From: Piezodorus guildinii
Lineage: Eukaryota; Arthropoda; Insecta; Hemiptera; Pentatomidae
Assembly: GCA_023052935.1 (NCBI GenBank)
Contig: CM041292.1
Coordinates: forward strand, 175,682,400 to 175,746,399
Reading direction: 5' to 3'
DNA length: 64,000 nt
The notes below the pieces were generated by a model. That model ran no database searches. It had not been told where the DNA came from and saw only the letters and a list, made by a program, of their open reading frames with translations. Below are positions 55,518-64,000 of this stretch, piece after piece. Position 1 is the stretch's first letter. Each line of letters starts with the position of its first letter. Made by a program: the position numbers and the translations under genes.

Positions 55518-56869
55518 ACATATATAAAAATCTCGTGTCACAATGTTTGTTCGCGATAAACTCTGAAATTACTGAACTGACATTAATCAAACTTCGTAAG
55601 TATCTGTTATTTGGTCCAACTTAAATGATAGGATAGTTTTTATTACTATTCTAAATGGTTGAAAAATAATTTTGTTTCTAAAATGTAAAACAAAATTTGT
55701 TTAACTGTGGCAACACCTTCCCAAGTAACCTTCCCATATCTTCACATATGTGATTATTAATTCAAATGTAAGTGTGTGTTGATTGTTTCTATGCGTTCTT
55801 ATTTATAAAATATATATTCACATTATAGTTTCCAGTTATAATAAAATACATTTTACTATACGTTTCCAGAAAAATTATAAGACAGTAATTATTTGAATGA
55901 CTTGCTATGAGTTATGAGTTTCAAAAGAGTTATGATGATGTACAACGGTTATGTTTAAAAGATAAAACGATGTTAATGAAGAATTTGGATGTGGCTACTT
56001 GGTACTGGTATATAATTGTAACATAGAGTAAATAAAATTGATATCGGACATGAAATAATAATCTTTTATTTATCATAAACAGAATAGCTCATTGCTTTTC
56101 ATCTGTGTTTCTTTTATATAACCTCATTCAACATAGTCACTATCAACATCTTTCGTAATTTGTAGCAATTTTAATTTAAATTATTTTATTTATCAAATTG
56201 AATTCACCAAACCGCAAACAAAGATAAAGAAGTGTAGTTTTTGTTTTATTTTTTCAATGTGTCTCGATATTAGAAACAAGATGTTTATAGTTATATTAGA
56301 TTAATTATAGTAATAGGTTAAGTTGTTTTTAAAACACTTTCCTCATCAACCATAATTCTAAATTTAGTCCAATAAGTTGCCATTTTATTCTGTTAAATAT
56401 ACAATAGCGATCCAGTAGAAGTGGGCATCCTATGTACCCAAAATTACACAATATATTTCAGCTGTAACGTAATCGTGGTATATAGTCACGTTTGCAACAT
56501 AACTGTGATTTATATACATTGATACAACGAATGGGGACATTTTCAATTGAAAAAACTTTGATAAATGTAATTGTTAAAAATATAATATTTATATTACTTG
56601 AAAATTTATACGTCCTATAATAATGGAGTGGTGGTTGACCGTTTGACTAAATGGTAAAGAAGTTGGCTGAGGGTGAAACCACTAAGAAAACACACCAGTA
56701 AGAAAATAATAAAATAAGTTAGTTTTATTGGTAGTTTCTTTGTGACCACATCCCCATACAACTGCTCCATCATATTTGTTTTATAGTTACTACTCATAAA
56801 CGCATTTATGCAAATTTAAATAAAGACAAAATAAAATATTCGAGAGAAAAGCCGCGGGTAACAGCTAGT
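55518..56869 (+). mobile_element. non-autonomous Helitron-like element
   Basis: The 5' end AAAAATCTCGTGTCACAATG (TC at 55531) and the 3' end GCCGCGGGTAACAGCTAGT (CTAG at 56865-56868) match the terminal style of insect Helitron/Helentron elements. The ~1.35-kb interior has no Rep or helicase coding and is AT-rich. No target duplication is expected. Confidence 0.6.
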
Positions 56870-56984
56870 TGATTATATGTTCTTCATAAAGAAAGTTAGT
56901 ATTCAAAGGACTATTTATCTATTTGTGTAACTATAATAAGAAAGTAGGTATGCAATTTTTTTTTTGTATTTATAGATTTATCAA

Positions 56985-57710
56985 TTAAGAGAAACGGATT
57001 TTTTTTATTCATTACTCGGATTCTACGGATGTTAAACGGATTGTTGGTCGATTACAAAGGTTCATTATTGAAAATAATAAACCAAAAGCATTTAAACTAG
57101 ACTGCGTTACTATATCCATTTTCTTTTCTTTTGATTTTTATAGCGCTTTACTGATTCTAATATTCTATACATATTTTTCTCCATCTTCAAAAATAACTGA
57201 GTAATGGGCGTATTTATGGGTATAACTTCAATTTTTTTTTCTTTTCTTTTCCTCTTTTTTATAATTAATCGCGGTATTTTGGTTAAAAGACACTAGTAAA
57301 TGATTTCTTTCTCTTCGGAAATAGCGTAGTTACAAGCGTATAAATAGGTAAGATTTAAAAATTTTCATTTTTTATTTTATTATTATTATTTATTTTTTTA
57401 GTTTATCGCGCTTTACTGATTCTAACACTCTGTACATACGATCTTCAAAAATAACTGAGTTATGAGCGTATTTATGTGTAAAATTTATTTTTTTTTTCTT
57501 TTCTCTTTTATATAATTATTTAAGGTTTTTGGGTTAAAAAGCACAAATAATTTTTTTCTCTATCTACAAATATAACTGAGTTATTGAATTAAATCACTTT
57601 TAACAGGCCGCCATTTTAAAAATAACTAGCTGATATCAACGTCTAGGTGTTAGGATCATCGTTGCATAGTAGTTTCCGAGAAATGCCGCGGACAGTGGAC
57701 AAGTGGATTT
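56985..57710 (+). repeat. Rep-B copies (opposite orientation), left part
   Basis: GGTCGATTACAAAGGTTCATTATTG starts the block. CTTTACTGATTCTAA and AATAACTGAGTTATGAGCGT recur three times ~200 bp apart, then comes TGATATCAACGTCTAGGTG. A SINE is inserted at 57723, and the repeat continues at 58018. Confidence 0.75.
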
Positions 57711-57722
57711 TTTTTATTCGTT

Positions 57723-58005
57723 TGTTTATTTATTTAACATCCCTTTATGCTGCTGTGGCTAATTGGACTATGCTACTTTAGGAGTCCTAAATTTTGCCTA
57801 TCCAGGTTTAATTAGGATAGGGATCTTTAACGAGTACTTGATACAGCACAGGCTCAGAACCACCTTTTAACGTCCCCTCCGAAAGATGGCATAACTAAGG
57901 ATTTTTTACTCCCATTAAAAATTTCTAGGGCCACCTGCGGGTTCGAACCCGGGACCTTTGGCATTAGAGCCTGTTATGCTAACCACCATGCTACATGTAA
58001 CCCTG
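57723..58005 (-). mobile_element. tRNA-derived SINE with perfect target duplication
   Basis: On the minus strand the head reads GTAGCATGGTGGTTAGCAT (A box) and GGTCCCGGGTTCGAACCCG (B box). The body ends with AAAGATCCCTATC...AACCTGGATAGGCAAA and AAATAAATAAAC. A perfect 12-bp duplication TTTTTATTCGTT (57711-57722 and 58006-58017) flanks it, splitting a Rep-B copy. It is the best-preserved member of the SINE family found inverted in the palindrome at 58845-60356. Confidence 0.9.
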
Positions 58006-58017
58006 TTTTTATTCGTT

Positions 58018-58445
58018 ATTCGGATTCTGCTCATCTTGATACGTAAGCCCTCAAATTTTGAGGGGAGTAATTTTTTTTTTTTTTTGGTCGATTATAAAGG
58101 TTCATTATTGAAAATAAAATTATTATTTCTCTTTTTTATATTTATTATCGGTATTTTGGTTAAAAGTAAATGATTTATCTATCTTCGAAAATAACGTAGT
58201 TACAAAAGTAATATATGCGATATTTCAATTTTTTCATTTTCTTTTTTTTTTTTTTGTTTTGTTTATCGCGCTTTACTGATTCTAAAACTCAATACATACT
58301 TTTCTCTATCGTCAAAAATAACTAAGTTATGAGCATATTTATGTGTAAAAAAAATTCATTTTTTTTCTTTTCTTTTATCTCTTTTTTTTTTTTGGTCGAT
58401 CACAAAAGTTCATTACTGAAAATTATATACCAAAACCTACTTTTT
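58018..58445 (+). repeat. Rep-B copies, right part
   Basis: Continues with TACGTAAGCCCTCAAATTTT, GGTTCATTATTGAAAATAA and the CTTTACTGATTCTAA block, then starts another unit at ~58398. Confidence 0.75.
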
Positions 58446-58844
58446 TTTCTCATATTTAGCAAGTGTGGAATCTAATTCCAACTATTCGCTGGATCAAATA
58501 CCATAAAATGTGTTTCTGAAAATGTTTATATCTAATTTATGTGGCTGGAAGAAGAAATACTATTGGCTGTATGGATTTATCCAATGTCAAAAAAATGGAA
58601 TAAAAAGGAAGAAATACTATGAAAAAACTTTATTTATTTGAGAGCCTAAGAGAACCGAAGCAACGCAATTAAGTTGTTTAAATCGCCCTAAAAAGTGATT
58701 ATTGGGTTAAAACTATTGATAAAAATAATAACAGTGATTCAATGTGAGCTAAATGAACCAGTAAAAATGCACAAACTGAAGAAAACAATAAATTTATGGC
58801 GATATATTACGGGGTTAGTTGTTTCTGCTGTCTAATAGGAAATA
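58446..58844. other. unannotated AT-rich sequence
   Basis: Nothing recognised. Confidence 0.35.
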
Positions 58845-58850
58845 TATAGC

Positions 58851-59020
58851 TTTTTTCAGTCAAATTCATAATTTTTTCAGTCAAATTCATAATTTTTTCA
58901 ATCGAATTCATAATTTTTTTCAGTCAAATTCATAATTTTTTCAGTCAAATTCATAATTTTTTCAGTCAAATTCATAATTTTTTCAATCAAATTCATAATT
59001 TTTTCAGTCGATTTCATAAT
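58851..59020 (-). repeat. 21-bp tandem array, left palindrome arm
   Basis: Eight copies of TTTTTTCAGTCAAATTCATAA with minor variants (CAATCGAATTC, CAGTCGATTTC). Confidence 0.9.
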
Positions 59021-59096
59021 TTCTTGTACCCATTTTATACAGTCAATTTAAGTGAGGTTTTGCAATCAAGAACTTAACATTTTTATTAAATCTTGT

Positions 59097-59360
59097 TGTT
59101 GTTTATCCATTAAACGTTACTTTATGTTACTGTGCTTAATCCGACGGTGCAGCGGGAATCTTGCCTAGTTTACTTGCCTAGTTTAAGTTTTGCCTATCCA
59201 GGTTTACTTAAGATAGGGATCTTTCACGAGTTACACTTTTTAAATCTTTTAAGGGTCACGTGTGGAGCACAAATATAGGGTGATCTGCTGGTTTTGGACT
59301 TGCGACCTTAAGCATAGAAGGCTGTTATGCTAGCCACTACTCCACAGGTGACCCTCAATG
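59097..59360 (-). mobile_element. tRNA-SINE in left palindrome arm
   Basis: Tail at 59097 (CATTAAACGTTACTTTATG) and head at ~59320-59358 (CTGTTATGCTAGCCACTAC on plus). Same family as 57723-58005, but the B box is degenerate (GGACTTGCGACC on plus). Confidence 0.7.
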
Positions 59361-59872
59361 TTCCAAAAATCCACAGGTGTTTGAATCTGCCGGGTTTAAA
59401 CACGTGACCTTGGGCGTATTGATCTTTAACACCTTGCTGAATGCATCCAGGGTCATCTGTGGAGTAGTGGCTAGCATAACAGCCTCTTTTAAAGGACGAA
59501 ATAACCAATTATTTTTACTCCCTAAAAGCAAATTTAGGACCATCTGCCAGGTATGAACCTCTAGTCAGGGGTTCAAACCCGGCAGATTTAAACACCTTGT
59601 TGAATGCATCGAGGGTCACCTGTGGTGAAGTGGCTAGCATAACATCCTTCTATCCACTAAATAGCGAGTCCATACCTGGCAGATGGCCCTATATTGGTTT
59701 TAGGGAGTAAAAATCCTTGGTTATTTCGTCCTTTAAAAGAGGCTGTTATGCTAGCCACTACTCCACAGGTGACCCTGGATGCATTTAGCCAGGTCTTAAA
59801 GATCAATATGCCCAAGGTCACGTGTTTAAACCTGGCAGATTCAAACACCTGTGGATTTTTTGAACATTGAGG

Positions 59873-60104
59873 GTCACCTGTGGAGTAGTGGCTAGCATAA
59901 CAGCCTTCTATGCTTAAGGTCGCAAGTCCAAAACCAGCAGATCGCCCTATATTTGTGCTCCACAAGTGACCCTTAAAAGATTTAAAAAGTGTAACTCGTA
60001 AAAGATCCCTATCTTAAGTAAACCTGGATGGGCAAATCTCAAGACTCCCGCGGCACCGTCGGATTAAGCACAGTAACATAAAGTGACGTTAAATGGATAA
60101 ATAA
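59873..60104 (+). mobile_element. tRNA-SINE in right palindrome arm
   Basis: The head TGGAGTAGTGGCTAGCATAA is at 59881. The body goes to AAAGATCCCTATC, AACCTGGATGGGCAAA and AAAGTGACGTTAAATGGA. It is the mirror image of the left-arm copy. Confidence 0.7.
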
Positions 60105-60179
60105 GAACAAGATTTAATAAAAATGTTAAGTTCTTGATTGCAAAACCTCATTCAATTAACTGTATAATATGGGTACAAG

Positions 60180-60350
60180 AAATTATGAAATTGACTGAAA
60201 AAATTATGAATTTGATTGAAAAAATTATGAATTTGACTGAAAAAATTATGAATTTGACTGAAAAAAATTATGAATTTGACTGAAAAAATTATGAATTCGA
60301 TTGAAAAAATTATGAAATTGACTGAAAAATTATGAATTTGACTGAAAAAA
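60180..60350 (+). repeat. 21-bp tandem array, right palindrome arm
   Basis: Eight copies of AAAAAATTATGAATTTGACTG with variants that partly mirror those in the left arm. Confidence 0.9.
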
Positions 60351-60778
60351 GCTATAGTACCTTTTTGAAGGAAATGAAAGGAAAGGTTATATCTGTTTAC
60401 TTTAGATATAGTACATTTTGGAAGGAAATGTTTTTAGTACCTTTTGGAATAAAGTGAAATGCAATTTTCAAATACGTTTTTATAGGATTTCTGTGATTTT
60501 AGATAAAATCTGATGACGGTGTAGCGGAGTGGGTACTCTAACCTTCAGTTAATCGTACCACTAGCAGGTATAAATCGCGTTAGCCACTTGGTCACATAAT
60601 TTGTCTAATTCATATTTTTCGTTGTGAATATTTTTGATATGTTTATTAAATTTATTTGTATATATTTTATACAATGTGTACCAGGTGGCTAACCAAAAAG
60701 TAACCTTCCTGTAAATAAAACATCTGTTTTTAATGTTGTTGATAAAGCTTGTATGAAGATAATAAAATGTGCTTTTTG

Positions 60779-60787
60779 GTTATAAAA
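60779..60787 (+). promoter_or_regulatory. TATA-like box in presumed LTR
   Basis: TTATAAAAG ~50 bases upstream of the primer site. Confidence 0.35.
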
Positions 60788-60833
60788 GTTTAAATTTATA
60801 AGTAAGAATTAGTACTAACGAAACACGTTAAAT

Positions 60834-60853
60834 TGGTGACCCCGAGATGATCC
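60834..60853 (+). promoter_or_regulatory. primer binding site, tRNA-Trp type
   Basis: TGGTGACCCCGAGATGATCC matches the complement of the 3' end of tRNA-Trp (TGGTGACCCCGACGTGATC) with a small mismatch block. tRNA-Trp priming is typical for CsRn1-clade elements. Confidence 0.7.
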
Positions 60854-60896
60854 GAGAGCTGTGAGTACATAGTTTTAATAAGCATTTTTACAAAAA

Positions 60897-61695
60897 TGGA
60901 ATTAATCTTCTCACGCTAGACGACGAAGAGATCATAACTCCGCGGGTAATTTCACAACCCGTAGAAATGGTATCGACGGCTTGTGTCAAAGCACAGCTCC
61001 CGAAATTTTTAAAGCAGATACGGAAGTTTTCTGTACTAATGGAAACAGTTTTTTCGCTATATAGTATTAGAATTAGCCTAAAAAAAATTCAATACACTAT
61101 AGCCCAGTTAGATCGGGAATCCATGAGAGAGGTTGTAGACCTGGCTAAAACACCACCGGCTGAAAATTTTACGAAATTCTCATGGAAAGAATAACTCGGT
61201 GTTTTGGAGAATCCGATAATAGACGAATTCGTCGCCTCCTCGACAAACAGCAGCTCGGTGACCGAAAACCTTCGCGTTTCCTTAGAGACCTTCAACAGCT
61301 AAGTAGTTCCCGAGGATCTCATTAAAGTTATTTGGTTACGGGGACTCCCTAATAAGATGCAGTTAGCCCTGGCTACAAGCTACGAGCAGGACTTCAAAAA
61401 ACTTTGGATTATAGCGGATAGGATCGCCGAATTTAGCGAAGGTCAAGACCGCGAAGTTGCCGCAATAAAGCTACCCCACCCCTCTGAATATGAAACCCGT
61501 TTGATCCCTATTCTGGAGAGGTTGACTGAGAGGGTAACAGCTTTAGAAGCTCGTGAGTCGGGCTCAGGGAAATCGCAGCGACGTCGACCGAAGAATCAGA
61601 GTCTTTGTTTCTATCATGCTAGATTCGGAGGACGGGCGATCAAATGTATAAAGCCGTGTACTTGGAATGGTGATTCCAAACCTTCGGAAAACTAA
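60897..61695 (+). pseudogene. CsRn1-type gag, frameshifted
   Basis: The capsid part reads LPKFLKQIRKFSVLMETVFS (60985 on) and TIAQLDRESMREVVDLAKTP, to a TAA at 61192. After further breaks there is LPNKMQLALATSYEQDFKKL (61345 on) and LERLTERVTALEARESG. It ends with the zinc motif CFYHARFGGRAIKCIKPC (C-x2-H-x9-C-x3-C) rather than the usual CCHC. The gag binds genomic RNA and forms the particle. Confidence 0.75.
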
Positions 61696-61942
61696 ACTAG
61701 CAGTAGCTGAGGCGGAATCTGCTGCTAGACGTGTTAACCGCCGACTTTTTGTTTACGACCGACAGTCCCGTACCCGGTACTTGGTGGACACAGGAGCTGC
61801 AATATCGGTATTCCCGGTAAAGAAACCTCTGAAGGCCAAACCGGGCGAATTCCTTCTGTTTGCAGCAAACGGAACACCTATTCCTACCTATGGGGAACGC
61901 CTTATCGAAGTAGACTTGGGCCTCAGACGGAAGCTGACCTAG
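61667..61942 (+). pseudogene. protease domain of the CsRn1-type pol
   Basis: It overlaps the end of gag in another frame. It reads RRLFVYDRQSRTRYLVDTGA and AISVFPVKK, with the aspartic protease D-T-G, then a stop at 61942 (tTAG). The flap and the hydrophobic second half continue in the same frame after the stop (RFILAEVRQPIIGADLL). Confidence 0.75.
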
Positions 61943-62189
61943 CGTTTTATCCTGGCTGAGGTTAGGCAACCAATCATCGGCGCTGATTTACTCTTTCACT
62001 ACCAGCTTTTGGTAGATCTGGCTGGTTGTTAGTTGGTAGAAAAAAACACAGGTTTGTCAACTAGGGGTAAACTTACAGATATGTCCGGACCCACCATATA
62101 TTCTGTTCCCGAAGGAACATAATTACTCCAAAAGTAGCCTAGCATTACGAGCCCCACTTTCTTTGTAAAGGACCCCCTACATTCGGTTG

Positions 62190-63230
62190 AACACCACATT
62201 GAGACGCAGGGAGCACCTGTTACAGCAAAGGCGCGAAGGCTCAATCCTGAGAGGTACACTGCAGCTAAGCAAGAATTCGAGCAATTTTCGGATACTGTCT
62301 TACGGGGTCTTGACTTCGTCTATGCCTACCTGGACGACATCTTCATCGCATCAACGGACGAAGAGGAACACAAGAAGCACCTAGACGAAGTCTTTCGGCG
62401 CTTTCAGCAGCACGGTTTAATAATTAACCTCTCTAAATGCGTTTTTGCGGTAGAAGAGGTAGATTTTTGGGACATAAGGTTACGCGACAAGGCATCACTG
62501 TGCTGCCGGAAAAGGTCGAGGCCATCAGCAAGTATCCGCGTCCCACCACAGTTTCGGAACTTCGTCGTTTCTTGGGAATGGTGAATTTTTACAGGCGTTG
62601 CCTTCCTCATGCGGCTTCTATACAGTCACCGTTGAACGCATTTTTATCCGTAACCAAGGAAAACGACAAGACGCCAATCTCGTGGACGGATACCTCGATT
62701 AAAGCATTTGAAGATATCAAAGAAGCTATTATTGCGCACCCGAATCCAGAAGCAGACCTTGTTTTGGCCAGCGATGCTTCAAACACAGCTATGGGTGCAG
62801 CGCTTCAACAAAAGGAAAATGGCGTATGGCGACCTCTGGGTTTTTTTTTCAAAGGTTTTTACCAGATCTCAGCGTAATTACTCCACCTACGACCGCGTAC
62901 TGATGGCCATCCATCAGGCGATCCGACATTTCCGATCTCAGGTTGAAGGCCGACACTTCACCAGATGGACGGTCTACAGGCCTCTCTTGTTTGCATTCGA
63001 TCAAAAGCCAGAGTCCTCCACACCTATGCGAATTCGGTGGGTGAATTATATTAGCCAATTTACCACTAATATTCGTTACGTCGCGGGGTTGGATAACAAC
63101 GTCGCTGATGCTTTATCAAGAGTGGAAGAAATTGGAGCTTTAAGTGAAACGGATATGTTATGTGAAGCGCAAAGCAATGACCATGCGATTCCAGCGTTGC
63201 TGAAAACCCCAGGCTGCAACGGAAATGGAT
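62190..63230 (+). pseudogene. reverse transcriptase and RNase H, with large deletion
   Basis: The N-terminal piece (AKARRLNPERYTAAKQEFEQ) is joined, in frame, near 62290 directly to DTVLRGLDFVYAYLDDIFIA. The fingers and most of the palm, roughly 100 residues, are therefore missing while the YLDD box remains. A one-base loss near 62465 (FLGHKV) shifts the frame. The connection and RNase H then read SELRRFLGMVNFYRRCLPHA, VLASDASNTAMGAALQQ (catalytic Asp), and, after another shift at ~62850, SQRNYSTYDRVLMAIHQAI and GLDNNVADALSRVEE. Confidence 0.8.
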
Positions 63231-64000
63231 GGAGTTACCGAGTCTCGAGAGCCGGCTCCTTTGCGAAACATCTAAACCTACAGCTCGTCCCTACGTACCT
63301 GAAATAATCCGCCGTACTATTTTCCAACAAATACACAACCTTAGCCATCCTGGAGTCCGTGGGTCTCCTAGGCTGATTAGCCAGAGATTTTTTTGGCCTA
63401 ATCAAAATGTGGACATAGGGAAGTGGGCGAAAGCATGTATCGCCTCTCAGCGATCAAAAGTCCAGCGCCACACCGTGGCCCCTCCTGGTATGTTTCTACC
63501 TTCAGCTCGATTTGAGCATGTTCACCTAGATATTATAGGGCCTCTACCACTTTCAGCAGGTATGCGATATTGCTTAACGGTGGTGGACAGATAGACTAGA
63601 TGGCCAGAAGCACATCCAATAGCAGACATTTCGGCAGCTACATGCTGAAGCACTTTGTGCGGTATGGATTTCTCGCTTCGGTGTTCCGGCTCGCATCACA
63701 ACTGATCAGGGGTGTCAATTCGAATCGGATTTATTCCGTGAATTATCGAAGACCTTAGGATTCCAGCGCTGCCGAACTACAGTATACCACCCACAGTCCA
63801 ATGGTTGCGTCGAGAGATGGCATCGTACTTTGAAGACAGTCCTAACGGCGCAGCTCAACAGCAATGCCTAGACCAGCCTGCTGCCTATGGTACTGCTGGG
63901 ACTTCGCACGGCAATACGGGATGAAAACGTCACAAGTGCCACAGAGATGACTTTCGGTCAACCTCTTCGGCTACCTGTTGAATTTTTAGAAGAATCTAGG
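63231..64000 (+). pseudogene. integrase, 5' part, stops in frame
   Basis: The zinc-binding region (IHNLSHPGVRGSPRLISQRF, KACIASQRSKVQRH; the first Cys-x2-Cys is altered to C-x2-S) precedes the core. In the core, VHLDIIGPLPLS holds the first Asp, ITTDQGCQFESDLFRELSKT the second, and HPQSNGCVERWHRTLK the Glu. Stops at ~63592 and ~63870, and a frame change near 63640, break it. It runs off the window. Confidence 0.8.

Larger units (their letters stand above)
58845..60356. repeat. ~1.5-kb imperfect palindrome (foldback-like) carrying SINE heads
   Basis: The left arm is ~58845-59558 and the right arm ~59668-60356, with a spacer of ~110 bp. The outer part of each arm is an array of ~8 copies of a 21-bp unit (TTTTTTCAGTCAAATTCATAA on the left, its complement on the right). 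Inward lie an inverted SINE in each arm (tail outermost) and extra tRNA-head pieces. The arms are not identical (many substitutions and small indels), so this is not an assembly fold-over of one read. The design is that of a foldback element or of SINEs inserted head to head. Confidence 0.85.
60660..64000 (+). mobile_element. Ty3-type LTR retrotransposon, CsRn1/Kabuki clade, 5' part, decayed
   Basis: An element running off the window end. A presumed 5' LTR lies before 60834, followed by the primer site, gag, protease, reverse transcriptase/RNase H and integrase in Ty3 order. Clade evidence is the unusual C-H-C-C gag motif and the tRNA-Trp-type primer site, both hallmarks of CsRn1 relatives. 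Stops, frameshifts and a large reverse-transcriptase deletion show it is inactive. The LTR start is not defined because the 3' LTR is outside the window. Confidence 0.8.

Noticed and set aside
57920..58005. Functional tRNA gene on the minus strand
   Set aside because: Part of a SINE with perfect target duplication.

Overview
This looks like an AT-rich insect (at least arthropod) genome window packed with transposable elements. The reasons are Jockey-clade LINEs, an R4/Dong-type LINE with TAA tails, a copia element whose primer site matches the half-tRNA-iMet used by Drosophila copia, a CsRn1/Kabuki-type Ty3 element with a tRNA-Trp-like primer site, Tc1/mariner remnants, tRNA-derived SINEs and a Helitron-like element. 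The species cannot be named from the sequence. No prokaryotic features, rRNA or functional tRNA genes are seen.

Host gene. Three short GC-rich segments on the minus strand look like exons of a real gene. One is a signal-peptide first exon (54354-54488), one lies at 11562-11679 and one at 9769-9831. Each ends at a good splice donor, and the reading phases 0-0, 1-1 agree. If they are one gene, nearly all transposons in the window sit in its introns, including one of about 42.7 kb.

Layout. 561-6580: an inverted-repeat pair bracketing a full-length but decayed Jockey LINE (909-5638, with target duplication) and an older LINE 3' end. 6.6-13.2 kb: mostly unique AT-rich sequence, minisatellites, two candidate exons and Penelope-type hammerhead remnants. 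13.2-17.4 kb: a young copia element with identical LTRs inside an old LINE reverse transcriptase. 18.8-23.7 kb: a Russian doll in which one LINE is interrupted by a 5'-truncated minus-strand Jockey with a 641-residue open reverse transcriptase, and again by an ORF1-only LINE with a baculovirus-FP-like domain. 23.7-32.3 kb: two more Jockey copies, a SINE, and a self-nested pair of R4/Dong insertions. 32.3-43.2 kb: a LINE 3' half, a ~1 kb noncoding repeat family (Rep-A) in many copies, and a dead Tc1 element. 44.5-52 kb: minisatellite arrays (60, 30, 23 and 17 bp units) and a minus-strand CR1/Kiri-like LINE. 52.3-55.3 kb: another LINE, the signal-peptide exon, and a LINE endonuclease remnant with a tandem expansion. 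55.4-58.4 kb: a Helitron-like element, Rep-B repeats and a SINE. 58845-60356: a ~1.5 kb palindrome with SINE heads in both arms. 60.4-64.0 kb: the 5' part of a decayed CsRn1-clade LTR retrotransposon that runs off the end.

The most unusual items are the hidden split host gene, the SINE-bearing palindrome with 21-bp repeat arms, the R4/Dong insertion into its own TAA tail, the terminal hairpin shared by several LINE 3' ends, and the Rep-A family.
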